Shown one piece after another: positions 46,463-59,255 of a stretch of 64,000 nt of DNA; the stretch's first letter is position 1, and each line of letters begins with the position of its first letter. The position numbers and the translations under genes are program-made. The DNA comes from Hevea brasiliensis (taxonomy: Eukaryota; Streptophyta; Magnoliopsida; Malpighiales; Euphorbiaceae): NCBI RefSeq assembly GCF_030052815.1, contig NC_079499.1:104442480-104506479 (forward strand), written 5' to 3'. The notes under the pieces were generated by a model. The model was not told the DNA's origin and ran no database searches. It worked only from the letters and a program-made list of their open reading frames with translations.

Positions 46463-49400
46463 TTATTTTGGATCAATTGCCATGGGAGTAATTCGTCTCT
46501 TGGCCGGCTTATTTGAGATGGGAGTGCTAATTGAGCTTGGAGAAGCCCGTTCCCCTTCGTTCTTCTCTGGCTCTGTTTTTTTGCTATTTTCTGCTATAGA
46601 ACCATCATTTACAGGTGTTTCAATCATTATGTCCTCTCGTTTCTCAATAATAGGGCTTTTATTCTCCGGAAACAGATCTTTCTTGTGCTCTACAACAGAT
46701 TATAGCAGAATCCTTAAGGAAGGTCGTAAGAAAGGAAAAAAGTTGGTGGACAAACAAGACCAATACAAATGAATAAATGACAGCAAACCTGCTGAAGGGA
46801 TGGGCAATCCCAGTTCATTGGTTTCAAATTCTACTAAAGTACAGTAACCATCTTGAGAAGACACAGCCAAATACTGGGCATTCGATGACCTTAAAGAAAC
46901 AAATAAGAAAAAATTCTGACATTGTAATCATCCAAAGGATTAGGCATTGAAGTAGGAAAAAAAAATGCATGAGAACCAAAGCATTCTCGCTCATATATTA
47001 AAATGAGGGAGAAGAATGGTGAAGGCATAACTCCTGTTGCAATTCCGTTGATAGCGACTTTGCTCTTGCAAGCTGCATTTTGTTGTCTGCTGTGAAATTT
47101 CATTGCATGCAACGTTTACAACAGTCTTATGGACTGAGCATTGTATAGAAGCACCTTATTCTACTCCTATCACTCTTTACTTTATTATTATTATTATTTT
47201 GTTTTTCTTTTTTTTTTTTTTGTGGGGGGGGGGGGTGGGTTGTTATTTAGGTATGTCTCTGACCAATTTCTACTGCTACTTCTTCCTCTCTTTCTCTCTC
47301 TTCTCTCTTTATTTTTATTCTTCGGAGAGTGGGACCCTCTTGAAATCAGGCAAACTTACCAGGCAACGTCAGTTATGGCTGCATAGTGAAGACCAGCCAA
47401 GATTGCTATTGGAGGCGCACTCTCTGTGTCATAGATGTACAACGAGTTTAAAGTTGCCACTGCAAAAATTAGGCGATAAGGAAGCTTGAAGAATCCAGCT
47501 GCACAAGTCAAAAAAGGCATTCAGGCTACCAACTACCATCACACTTTTGCTCAGCTACAATGCATTCTGCAAAAACAACAGAATGGATACCTGAGTGCAA
47601 TCCCCTAGGGCTAAAAACCATGGGGCAGAAGCGAACAGCTACAACAGGTTTGCTGGCACCAGGGAGCATTAAAGCAGGCCTGCATATCACAAAAATAGAA
47701 AAATGAATGCAAGATAGATAATAAGTTTCCTTAATTTAGTTCATCATTTGAATATAGATTTATAATTACTATAAGATAGAAAATCATAATAAGGAATAAT
47801 GTCAGCTCATTATGCATTGACAGAAATCGGATTTTATTCCTGATAGATAATTGACTGCAAAACTAGTGGGATGTCAATACAAAGAAATACAAAGTTCAAT
47901 TGCACATCTTGCCTTGAAATATCCTTTCTGGAAAATGCATAAGCAGTATTTACCATGTCTGATGCAGGTGACATCTTATAAGAACCTGCAATGCCAAAAT
48001 TATTTTATGAACATAAATAACATCAAACAGAAAATATACAGCCTTAAATAGAAAAGATACAGAAGTCCTAGACTCTGGATTAGGTTATGACAACATCATT
48101 AGATGACAATTAGATAATTTCTAATCCTGCAAAAAAATATAAGCATACTTGCAACTTCCCACACAACCATCTGCAATCACATTAAACAAGTTCATAAACT
48201 GTATGCTCAATGTTTAACATACTTCGACAGAACCATATTGCAATCATAGAAAATCAAATGAAGAAAATGAGAAAAGGATATCCACAATCACATAAAACAC
48301 TTCATAAATTATATGATCAAGCCAAACAGGCTTCCATAAAATCATATTGCAAAACCTAGCAATCCATCCAGACCATTCATTAAAGTAAGATAATAATCAG
48401 AATAATGAAGTTTCACCAGAAAATATATTAATGTAGGGCAACTAATTCAACCTGTTGGCACTGAGACCCAGGCATCACTATAAGACTGTTTGCAAGGAAT
48501 GGAAATAGGTTCCTTTTTTGGTGAAGGACCATAACCATCTTCCCAAGAAAGGTAAAGTTAAAACCTAAGATCAATCAGCAGCAAATAACAATACTGCTTG
48601 TGAAAATAGTAAAAGGTGCATGATAAAACAAATACAGAACGTATATCATTAACTTTTAATTAGATTGGACATATGCTTGGGTCCATACCTGCTGGAACAA
48701 GTAAAAATGATCCATCAGGTGACCATGCTAATCTTCGGAAGAAAGATGGCAACGTTTCATCATGAAAAAGATGGTTTTTTGAAGACTGCATCTCAAAACA
48801 TGCATGAGGTTTATAACATGTAACAAATCCATCTATATTCTACAGGAAATGAATATGATCATGTTATTCTCTACCTTAGAATCATCTGCCAATTGGTGCT
48901 CTGTCTTTGTAATGACATGTTGGCAAACATAATTTATCTTCTCAAAGCCTTTTGTTTTTGTTTGAGGCTTCTTGATATAAACTCGGCAAGTTCTATCTGA
49001 ACTAAGAGAAGCAACGTACTTGTTCAATGGATCCCAAGCCACACCTTGAACATAATGGAAATGATTATCCAATAGCTGATGCACAGAACCTGAAGAAAAG
49101 AAACAAGGAATCAAAAAATCAACAACAAAAAGATTCTAATTAATATGCACTATGGCCTTTGACTGTCTTTCTTGCCTTTGTTAACATCCCATATGATGCA
49201 AGAATTATCAACTGATCCGGATATCAAAAATGCACAATCAGGAGACCATTGCAGATCCAGAACATCCTTGCGATGAAATCTGATCCAAAAGAAAGTGATA
49301 ATAGAATTGAAACCAAAATAAATACAGTCAAGTATCAAGACAAATTATAAGGATTCTTGATGCAAATTATAATAGATAAAAGTATGTTCAAGGCCAATAA

Positions 49401-51203
49401 CAAGTGAATTTCGCCTAAAGCCTCCCTAAAATCAAACCATACTCGTCATTACCTTTAATAAATTTGATATCCACAAGATAAAGTTGTGTTCTTTGTACTG
49501 AAAACTGATTTAATGAATATTTAATATTTCTCCAAATTCAATTAGTATGGTGGATTAATTTTGAGTGAATGAACATCAGAACATGTCAATTCAACTTTAG
49601 GCTCATATCAAAACCATAAATGATGAATTGCAGCATAATCCAAATTCAAACCCTCAAACTAACAGTCTCTAATCTGATTAGCATATGGCCAGGCTGGATG
49701 TAGCAGCGTTAGAATAGTATACATTCAAAGTACAGCACTTACGATAAATTCTTGAGAACTTTCCACGTTTTACCAGCTTCTGTAGAGTTTAACTTCCATA
49801 CAATCAACTCCCCCCCTGCATACAAATTATATTTAAGAATGCACTCGCTAAATTGCCGAGACAATTATCTCAGAAAATTGTCTGGCTATATTTATACTGG
49901 AAAGACAGACAAAAAGTTTCTGTAACTAAAGTCATACCATCGGCACCAGAGGCAAGTAGATCTCCTGCATTGTATGAAGAGTTATATTAATTCAAACAAA
50001 GAAATAAAAAGGATTTGTGCTAAAAAGGAAGTAGGTGTGATTACAGAATTATTTTATGAAAGATGCAGTGGGACCAGATCTTTATGTAGACATACTAGAG
50101 AAATAGTGCATATAGAAGACTAAATTCAGAATACAGTGATTTAAATGATGCCAAATTGCCTTTGACGTACAGGAGAAGAAAAATGTTCTTTCACTATCAC
50201 ACAGCAATGGCTAATAAATTAAATCACTAACAAATATGAAATCAAATGGGATCATTCAAGTAGGTTTTTTCTCTCATACTTTACCAAAACTCTCCTGAAG
50301 GACGACCAGTACTTGGTCATTATCCAGAGAAGAAAACTCTTAGGAACATAACCTAATGCAACCAGACAATGGTTCACTTCCGATGCAATGTGGAAACAAT
50401 GCATAGATTCTTAACCAAAATTAAATTTTAAATGATTCCCTCACAATAATTTATTGTCTTAAAAAAAAAGAGGGGAAAATCTTAGCCAAAAATCCAGTTT
50501 TTAGCAGATACAATGCAAGCTGAAGATTGAAAAGGATGATAGGTTTGAATAGGAATCACCAGAATTTAAGAACGTTGATTTTTTATTTCGCAAAATCAAG
50601 GACACCATTTTCTGTGTTCATTTTGTGAGTGGGTATGCATGCATGCGTGTTATTAAGCTTTGAGATTAATATATATAATCAATACATGAAATTAAATTTC
50701 ATCCTTTAAATATGAATAAATGATTCCAAAGAAAGGTACAAATGTAGAGAAGTGGTACCAGCTATGATCTATATTCCATGTATATATTATGACATAGTTA
50801 GTACCTCTAAATTATCATGCCCATAGGTTTTACATCCGTTAATAATAGTTATTTTCTTACCAGAGAGAGAGAAACGAAGAGCATTCACAGAAGAACAATG
50901 GTGGGAAAGACTATTTTGATAGGAAGCCGTTGGGATTTTCTTCTGGGCTTCACCTGAATTTATTAACCAAAGCTGAAAGTTCCATCATAACAAAAATAAC
51001 AGTTAATAATCACATAAGAAAAATGAAATTGCATACGTAAGCAAAATTAAAGCACAAAGTTTAATAGGAATTTTCTGATTTTAAAGTACCTTGATGTCGA
51101 AGTCGGCACCGCCTGTGGCGAGGAGACCGGAAATTGGATGAAAATCTAGGCTTAGGACAGGTTTTGTGTCATGCCAATTGATCTGCACTGTTCCTCCCTT
51201 CAT
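46463..51203 (-). CDS. FAS2: FASCIATA2, p60-type WD40 subunit of chromatin assembly factor 1
   Basis: Twelve exons on the minus strand: 51090-51203, 50861-50972, 49938-49964, 49743-49815, 49176-49279, 48875-49089, 48689-48785, 47913-47985, 47591-47679, 47360-47498, 46789-46889, 46463-46689. They sum to 1371 nt, in frame throughout, 456 residues. The first exon reads [20 protein letters not shown], the highly conserved FAS2/CAC2 start. WD40 units are visible as [42 protein letters not shown] and [14 protein letters not shown]. The tail is a basic/Ser-rich C terminus ending near TPMAID. CAF-1 (FAS1-FAS2-MSI1) deposits H3-H4 on replicated DNA in S phase. Introns after exons 5 and 8 use GC donors. 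Two E2F-type sites lie upstream, and a possible extra 87-nt exon lies in intron 7. Confidence 0.96.
48452..48538 (-). other. Candidate alternative (cassette) exon in FAS2 intron 7
   Basis: An 87-nt minus-strand segment between exons 7 and 8 with a pyrimidine-rich AG acceptor before it and CAG|GTTGAA after it. Both flanking exons join in phase 1. This segment, read in that phase, is open for 29 codons (residues include [14 protein letters not shown] and [10 protein letters not shown]) and preserves the downstream frame. It is richer in GC than the surrounding intron. I do not recall it from known FAS2 proteins, so inclusion in mRNA is unproven. Confidence 0.4.
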
Positions 51204-51332
51204 TTTATTTTCGCCTTTTTGGTCGGATTCTTTCCTCCTTGTTTGGTCAGTGGGAAAGTGGAGGAAAATTTTTGGACTTGCTTTGAGGAGTAGGAGGGGG
51301 CAGAGAGAGAAAGCGAGGGAAGGGTACTTAGC

Positions 51333-51340
51333 TTTGGCGC
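51333..51340. promoter_or_regulatory. E2F-type site (TTTGGCGC) upstream of FAS2
   Basis: TTTGGCGC fits the E2F/DP consensus TTTSSCGC, about 130 bp upstream of the FAS2 start codon, and lies 13 bp from a second site. Confidence 0.65.
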
Positions 51341-51353
51341 GCTCCGGCTTTGG

Positions 51354-51365
51354 TTTGGCGGGAAA
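51354..51365. promoter_or_regulatory. E2F site (TTTGGCGGGAAA) upstream of FAS2
   Basis: TTTGGCGGGAAA is a strong E2F/DP site (TTTSSCGS on one strand, TTTCCCGCC on the other), about 150 bp upstream of the FAS2 ATG. It suits an S-phase gene. The local GC-rich patch (51290-51420) stands out from AT-rich surroundings. Confidence 0.75.
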
Positions 51366-52489
51366 CGAGCAAATAGAGCGGAGAGGGTACAGTAGGCCCG
51401 GCCATGGGCCGCTCGATTCGAATTTAATCGATTTTAATCCAATTTTGATAAGCCGGGCCATGTCTACATAATAGTGTGATAGTGAGTATTGGGCCACTTT
51501 AGAGTTTAGATCCACAATTTTGTTTGGGCTCGAACCCAGTTGTTCCCAAATTTGAGTCTTCCTTCTTGCATTCGGTTTTTTGTATTCTGAATTTATAAAA
51601 TACATGTTCAATTGAATAAAATAAAAGTTGGATTTGGTTTAGGCAAACAGTGCACATTAGGTTAGAGTATAGAAAGCAGAGAACGAGAACGGTAGATCTA
51701 AACTGATTTGAAAAAGAGTAATATTTTTTAAAATATTATATATTTTTTAAAATTTAATCCAAAATCATTTTGAGTGGAAAAAAATAATCCATATTACCAA
51801 CTCTAATAAATTTTTAAGATAAAAATTTAATTGAATTAAATTGAGTTGAGCTGAGCTTGGTTTAGTTCCTCCTCTACATAAACTGATAATAGAGAAGCAA
51901 GAAGCTGATAATGATAATTACTGCAATATTGTGAGAGCATTTAGTGATATAACATGCAATGCCTTTAATTCTGTAAAAAATTTATAGATAAATATCGAAT
52001 TTATCTGTCATAGGTGTTTAGTTGGCATCGATGTTGAAGGCAAAAACTATTTTTCAAAAAAAATATATATATATTATTTAAAAAAATAATTTTTATTATT
52101 TTAATATTTTTATAACTAAAATTTATTAAATTTAATTTTAAATTATTTTTTAATACCTTTTAACTAACATATTTAAAAAATTAATTTTTTTCAACTAAAG
52201 AACAGCAATACCAAATAAACCATACACTTTTTCTCGTATGATCAACTCGTATTAAAGACACTATAATATATTACTCTCATTTCAATCCATTAAATACTAC
52301 TCAATCCACCAACTTTCTTTTCAAAAAGACATCCTTTGCTCAACTATCAACATCCTTCTTAATGGGCATGGCATCATAAAGAGAACTGAACAGTCAATGC
52401 CCACTAAAAGTAAAGCAACAAACAAATATAATAATTACCAACCAATAATTAGCCATAAGTATTATGCATTAAAGGGTGGACACAAACAA

Positions 52490-53047
52490 TCACCAACCAA
52501 GAAGATCAACAATTCCCAAAACGACATCGCAAATTTGCTTCAAACCTTTCTCTCTACGTGCAATCTCCGGCGGATAAGCCAATTCTGGGTACCTTTTAAA
52601 TGCATTATGGCAACCATTTGGATAATCGGCAGCGGCCATAATGTGCATATAAGCATAGTCATAAGATTCCACGGCTAAGTCTTGAACAGAAGCTTGAAGA
52701 GCATCACCTGCATAGCTATACTTATCGGCACACTCTTTGAGCACCTTCTTCAAGATTGTGTCGTTTGCACTACTAGGCAATTGAGAAGACAAATAAGAAG
52801 ATGTAGCTGTGGCATTAGCTATTCCAATACCAATCATGATTAGTGCTAGCCCTTTGGTGTCTGCTTTTGAACTTGTGGCATTGGATTTGAGAGATGAAAC
52901 ACAAAGGTCATAGTATTTGGTGTTTTTGCATGTTTTTTGGATCAAATCCATGTCCCCTTTAACAAAAATCAGTGGTTGGTGAAAAATCTGTTGACGGAAT
53001 GCTAGGGAGGAGAGAAGAAGGAACAAGAAAATGGCAGAGGCCCCCAT
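52490..53047 (-). CDS. Invertase / pectin methylesterase inhibitor (C/VIF-like)
   Basis: Intronless, 185 residues. A hydrophobic signal peptide spans about residues 1-29. The PMEI/invertase-inhibitor four-helix fold follows, with the N-terminal hairpin cysteines C40 and C49 (IQKTCKNTKYYDLCVSSL) and further cysteines C106, C146 and C173. The C-terminal half (YDYAYMHIMAAADYPNGCHNAF, PPEIARREKGLKQICDVV; shown in part) is typical of the cell-wall/vacuolar inhibitors of fructosidase rather than of PME inhibitors. The product would be secreted or vacuolar and block acid invertase, so limiting sucrose cleavage. Sequence alone cannot fully separate the two enzyme targets. Frame intact; length normal for the family. 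Confidence 0.9.
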   Translation of the reverse strand: MGASAIFLFLLLSSLAFRQQIFHQPLIFVKGDMDLIQKTCKNTKYYDLCVSSLKSNATSSKADTKGLALIMIGIGIANATATSSYLSSQLPSSANDTILKKVLKECADKYSYAGDALQASVQDLAVESYDYAYMHIMAAADYPNGCHNAFKRYPELAYPPEIARREKGLKQICDVVLGIVDLLGW

Positions 53048-54478
53048 TAGAGAGAGTGAAGTAGATTCTAGTCTCTCACTCTTTCTTTGTGGGGAGTCAG
53101 AGAGAAGTGAATGAAGTTTTTGAAGGAGTGAAGCTAAGGTGGCAAAAAAGGTAAAAAATTATCGCCTTTTTTTCCCTCAGTAAAATTGTAAATTGTTATC
53201 GAATTTATTAATTTATTTTTTTATTAGGGAGTTAAGAGAGCAAAAAATCAAACATGAGTCTTCGAGATGCTTTTAATCCATAAATAAGTCAAGTTAAGCA
53301 AATATATTAATTAATTAATTAGAACAATGGAATCATGAAATAGGTGGAGTAGATTTACTTTTATAAATATTATGGTCTTTATGAGAGCAAATGTGTATTT
53401 GACTTAAGGGTCACTCACTGCACAATTACACATGATTGTAGACATTGAATGAGTTGTTTTTTTGTAGTTTATTAAATCCAAGGCGTTGTTTTAGCTGGTA
53501 CGAAAAAGAAGCTATAAGCCATTCACAAGGCAAATTTTGGCAGCTGCCCTACTGCCAAAACCAGAGTCACGGGTTACAAACTGCACCATTTTTTAGACCC
53601 TCGTCTCATCTCGACGCTGTTTGAGCTCTCTAATGTCCTGTTTGAGCTCTCAAATGCCATCCATTTCTTGACACTTGCAAAGTTTGCAGAGTATATCAGC
53701 CCATCAACTATTGTATCGAGTTACCCTTACCAGAACCTATCATCAATAATTTTTTTTTTTTTTTTACGATAAAGATCTTGAAATAAAATGGACCACATTG
53801 CTAAAGTTTAGAATAAATTAATAATTATGAATGCACGGTCAGATAAAGTCATTGGTTAATTTAACATCAGACCAGAATTAATCTAATTTAAAATCAAAAT
53901 TGGACTAGAATTTATTTAATTGATATTGGATTGAATCAGACTTGTGATAAAGCCGCAGAATTTTTTCTTTAAAATGTTGGGGGAAAAAAAACAATAATCT
54001 GTAGATTTGATTAAAATGGGATTCCCCAGATGCAGCAGACAAATTTTCAAGTCTCATAGAATCTAATCGCATCCATACATTTATCTCTGGCAGCCTTATA
54101 CAGTGGGAGAAGTGCATGCACTGAAATTCCCAACTTGTGATCTCTGTTCCAAAAATTTGAGTCTTCCCGATCCAGGGAATTAACACCTGAGATTTCTGAG
54201 TTGAAAAACCCATCTTATCGATTCAACAAATCGAATCCCTATTCACTCGGAGGAATTCCTGCAAATGAAGCCCCTTAATGGCTGCTTCACTCCGCCATTT
54301 TCACCAGGCTTTGATCCTATGTCATCCATCTTCTCCAGACTTTTCTCTTTATCTGCCATTTTCACTTCAAGGATTATTTTAAGCACACTAGCTACCCCAT
54401 CTTTACACTTTGTTATCTTTCACTCTACCTTTTCTTCAACAGCGGCACTATACTATTGCCATAGCTTCTCTTCTCCAA
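53048..54478. other. Intergenic, no recognisable gene
   Basis: Upstream region of the inhibitor gene followed by unique-looking DNA. Open frames at 53905-54213 (-) and 54265-54531 (+) show no recognisable motif and the second runs into a duplicated block. Confidence 0.5.
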
Positions 54479-55394
54479 AATATTCTTATCTTCTAATTCT
54501 TTACAGAGCAATGGTGCTCTACTACTTTTGAAGAAAAGCAATCACCTTATTATTAGTATTATTATTGTGTTCAGAGTATTTTTCATACTAACTTTCCTAT
54601 GCTGAGATTAACTCCTCACGTTCGGTTAGCCTATTGCATTCAAGATAAATATTCTGAAATTCAAGGAATGGAAATTCCATTCTTACCAATCGACTAACCT
54701 ATCAAGTTTTATCTTCTTTAATGATGGGTTCTTGCTTATATCATTTCTGTTAATGAAATTAGTATTCTTTGGTCTTAAGGCCTGCTGTAGTGTGGAACAG
54801 TATTCTGTTGGAAAGAAGCATTCATGGAGGTCCACATTTTGAGTAAAAAAAAAGGAGTAATTGACAAACAGGATTAGCTTGCTATAAAAAACTAGGAGAT
54901 ATTTGTGTAGGATATGCAACATAATATGTATAGAATTGGGCGAATTTTCCAATATTTGCATCTAATCTACCCTTCTTTTTTTGTAATTTACAATTTGGTC
55001 CTTATGTTTTCAGAAAATAACTATTTAGTCACTAAATTTTAAACAATTAATTATTTAGTCCTTGGATATTATATTACACTTTAGTCTCTAAATTTTATAA
55101 AATTAATTATTTAGTCCCTAAATTTTGAAAAAGTTAATTTGTTAGTCCCCAGGTTTTATATTACACTTTAGTCCCTGAATTTTGAAAACTTAATTATTTA
55201 GTCTCTGAATTTTATACTATATCACACTTTAATCTCTATAATTTTAATATATAAAATAATTTAATCATTTTGAATGAAATTATTACAAATATTAAAATTA
55301 CAGGGACTAAATTATTCTATATATTAAAAATATATGATTTAAATAATTTATTTTCTAAAATATAGGGATTAAAGTGTAATGCAGTGCAAAACTC
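54479..55394. repeat. 0.9-kb direct duplication, copy 1 (916 bp)
   Basis: Matches 56349-57294 with one indel (30 bp absent here at 54957/54958) and by eye about 8-9 substitutions, near 99% identity. The right half consists of many TTTAGTCCCTAAATTT-like words in both orientations, common in plant repeats. The 92-codon minus-strand frame (54683-54961) exists in both copies but has no family resemblance. Confidence 0.92.
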
Positions 55395-56348
55395 TATAAA
55401 AATTATTGTAAATGGTTTTAAAATCCCTTATAATTTATTTAATGGGTTATCGGTATGTGAAGTACGATAATTTATTAGATATACTATGGAATCATGTTAC
55501 ATCTTACGAGGAGTAGGATGTGACAATTGTAATAAGAAATTGTTATTGAAAATTGAAATTTATGACACATTTATTTTGAATATTATATCTAATATTTATT
55601 TTTACATATTTCAATTAATTCAATTAATTATCAAATTACAAAATAAAAATATATATCAAATCATTTTAATTTAATCAATTTCGATTCAATTTTCTTATTT
55701 TTTGGTACACAGCTAGATTTTTGTAATTTAATTTTAAAAAAAATTATAAGAAAAAGAGACTAGAGAGAGCAATAAGTATTGTATTTATGAAAATATCATA
55801 TCATTAATCTTAATATTTCAATCCACTATAAACTTTGATTAAAGTTTATTATAAACTATTTATATTTATTTTAAATTTAATTATTATTATTTAAATATTA
55901 CTTAAACTCATTTAATTTTATATATTTTAATTATTAATTTATATAAAAAAATTAATTGCTAATTTATATTTTAAATTGTAATAATTCTAAAAAAAAAATT
56001 TAAACTCCATTTATTTAAAATATAATATCACAAGAGTTTATAAATATTATTATAAAAATATATTTTATATTTAAAAAGGAATCGACTATAAGGGACAAAA
56101 GAAATATCTTGTTATTTTTTTAATAATTTCTTAAAGTGGAGGCTACTTATAACGCAAAATATTACATCAAGTAGATAGATGATTTGTGGACTTTTGTTAC
56201 TCTCCACAATGCTTTTGAACCACGAAATTTCATGTTACGTCAATTTAAACTTAATCTATTTATGTTACGTCAATTTATGTTACGTCATTTATTTTAATTT
56301 TCATTATATTTTAAAGTGATCCTAGATTTTATGTCATAGGTTTTATGC
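55395..56348. other. Spacer between the two duplicated copies
   Basis: 954 bp of AT-rich DNA without coding signal. No LTR-type ends or primer site were seen at its borders. Confidence 0.6.
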
Positions 56349-57294
56349 AATATTCTTATCTTCTAATTCTTTACAGAGCAATGGTGCTCTACTACTTTCG
56401 AAGAAAAACAATCACCTTATTATTAGTATTATTATTGTGTTCAGAGTATTTTTCATACTAACTTTCCTATGCTGAGATTAACTCCTCACGTTAGGTTAGC
56501 CTATTGCATTCAAGATAAATATTCTGAAATTCAAGGAATGGAAATTCCATTCTTACCAATCGACTAACCTATCAAGTTTTATCTTCTTTAATGATGGGTT
56601 CTTGCTTATATCATTTCTGTTAATGAAATTAGTATTCTTTGGTCTTAAGGCCTGCTGTAGTGTGGAACAGTATTCTGTTGGAAAGAAGCATTCATGGAGG
56701 TCCACATTTTGAGTAAAAAAAAAGGAGTAATTGACAAACAGGATTAGCTTGCTATAAAAAACTAGGAGATATTTGTGTAGGATATGCAACATAATATGTA
56801 TAGAATTGGGCGAATTTTCCAATATTTATATTAGAGATAAGATGGCTTTAGGCTTTTGCATCTAATCTACCCTTCTTTTTTTGTAATTTACAATTTGGTC
56901 CCTATGTTTTCAGAAAATAACTATTTAGTCACTAAATTTTAAACAATTAATTATTTAGTCCTTGGATATTATATTACACTTTAGTCTCTAAATTTTATAA
57001 AATTAATTATTTAGTCCCTAAATTTTGAAAAAGTTAATTTGTTAGTCCCCAGGTTTTATATTACACTTTAGTCCCTGAATTTTGAAAACTTAATTATTTA
57101 GTCTCTGAATTTTATACTATATCACACTTTAATTCCTATAATTTTAATATATAAAATAATTTAATCATTTTGAATGAAATTATTACAAACATTAAAATTA
57201 CAGGGACTAAATTATTCTATATATTAAAAATATATGAATTAAATAATTTATTTTCTAAAATATAGGGATTAAAGTGTAATGCAGTGCAAAACTC
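56349..57294. repeat. 0.9-kb direct duplication, copy 2 (946 bp)
   Basis: Second copy, carrying 30 extra bases at 56828-56857 that end in the same TTT that precedes them. The sequence beyond its right edge continues the TAGTCC/GGACTA pattern, so this copy seems to keep the original right-hand context. Confidence 0.92.
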
Positions 57295-58047
57295 AAGAAT
57301 TAAATAATTAAATTTCTAAAATTCATGGACTAAAGTATAATATGGGACAAAACCTTAGGACCAAATCATAATATATTTTTTTATATATCACAAAACATGT
57401 TTGACTAGCCAAACCATGAGGGATTTTTTTTGAACTTAATCATCTGTATCTATTAATAGTTTTGTCAGGTCTGTTCGTTAATAAATTAAATTTGGCTTAT
57501 GTTAATCACTTTTAGTTTAAATTTCACTTATTTATCTTTACAGTTTCTTTACAATTAATTGTACAATACATTAGAATTTTCTTCTTTTTCCATCAATCAA
57601 ATACTAAAATTTAACCTCAAATCTCTTTAAAATTTTAAAAAACTTATCATATTCTATTCTCCTCCTCTCTTCTCTCTCTTTTCTCTTTCAGATCTTTTTT
57701 TTTTTTTTGACAGCCATCGGTGAGTTTTTAACCAGTGGCTACTTCTAACTCATCTATATCTATTTGGAATAAATTTGAGTTTATCTCCTTAGATTAGTGT
57801 CCTTTAGAAATAGACTTGAAGTTCTCTTCCCAATATTAGAGTCTATTTTTCCTCGTTATTGAGGTTTCATTTTCTCCCCTTAGTGGGATTTTATTTTTCT
57901 CCCCTTAGTGTGGTTTTATTTATTTTTATCAATATTTGAATGAAATATTTGGCAATTCCAAATACGGTGTGGATCATTAATTTCTTTTGGTTGGAGACTG
58001 ATGGTTGGTTGGTGAGCTATACAGGTAACAAATTTTCAGGGCAGTAC
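57295..58047. other. Intergenic repeat-like stretch
   Basis: AT-rich, with a short tandem duplication of a TTCTCCCCTTAGTG-containing unit near 57870-57920. No gene found. Confidence 0.5.
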
Positions 58048-58315
58048 TGTAACAATCCAGATTTTTAAATTATAAATAAAATAAAAAGAAAATATTATGT
58101 TATTAATATTATGGGATTGATTTGAATTGATTTTAAAATAAAGGAAGATAATAAAAAATAATAATAATAAATTAAAATAAAAATAAAAATTAAAATATAA
58201 AAATATATATATATATATATAAAGATAGTTATATTATATTATATTAATAATATTAAAAAAAAAAAGCTTTAGAAAGCTTGTTACCGTGCGTCCCCCCCTC
58301 CCCTCCCAACAAACA

Positions 58316-58317
<2 letters not shown>

Positions 58318-58362
<45 letters not shown>
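58318..58362. repeat. (CT)n microsatellite
   Basis: About 44 bp of CT repeats within the older reverse LTR. Confidence 0.95.
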
Positions 58363-58367
<5 letters not shown>

Positions 58368-59255
58368 TTTTTCCTTTTCGTTTTCTAGCCATAACTTCTT
58401 CCTCCAATCACTGTTTTTAGTATTCTTGGTATCAAAATGTTCCTCTCTTCATGAGCATCATATAAATACCAAGTTTGTGTGAATTAAACATCAGAAGTTT
58501 TAGCCAATTTTAACTTCTGGGCTAGATCTCTTTCAATCCTATAAAAAATCTGAGACCACCAGCACGCTCCACTCGTCGAGGGCTTCACAATGACACCAAT
58601 TTGAAATTTTTTCAATACTAAAATTTTGATAGGTCTCACGGATTTTGCAGTATTTTTCTGAGCTTCAAATGAGCTTATTTAATTCTGTAACAATTTTATT
58701 CTAACCCCTAGTATTGTGGGCTTCGCGTTTGTACATTCATTTCATAAAAATTTGACAGTTGTTCGGATCTACAAATTCCGAGCCAGATAGACAGCTGCCA
58801 GAAAAACTTAAAAATCGAGTCGAGATTAATGGCTACCCCACCATTTTCAAATGCCCTGGACACATCTCATGCGTTAGAATTGGCGTAGGTAAAACTGAAA
58901 CCCAAGTTTTCTTAATTATTAAGTACCTGAATTAGATTAAAAATCCATAAAATATTCATGAGTAGTTAGAAAATTATAATTCCTTTTGTATTAGCTTATT
59001 AATATTGCTAAGGACGACGGAGCAAAATTTTATAATTTTTAGAGCTCATTTGTGTAGTTTTTGCAAAAAGGGTTAGTTGTAGGGACTAAATTATAATATT
59101 TTAAAATTGTGATTGTTGACTATTTGGATGGACCTATGGGGCACCATGTGATGTGATTGAGATATGATTGTGTGACTTGTGATATAAAAGTGTATTTTGA
59201 GCCCTTTTGCAGGATGGGTAGGTCCTAGGTATAAGAAAAACTCTGTCGGATTTTC

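Larger units (their letters stand above)
51204..52489. other. FAS2 promoter/5' leader and intergenic DNA
   Basis: 51204-51450 is the GC-richer FAS2 promoter and leader. The rest to 52489 is AT-rich, with no recognisable gene; it contains the 3' side of the inhibitor gene. Confidence 0.6.

Noticed and set aside
54265..54531. 88-codon open frame as a small gene
   Set aside because: No start context, motif or splice partner; it runs into the duplicated repeat.
54479..57294. LTR retrotransposon (two direct repeats with a spacer)
   Set aside because: No TG/CA ends, no target duplication and no primer site or purine tract at the inner borders.
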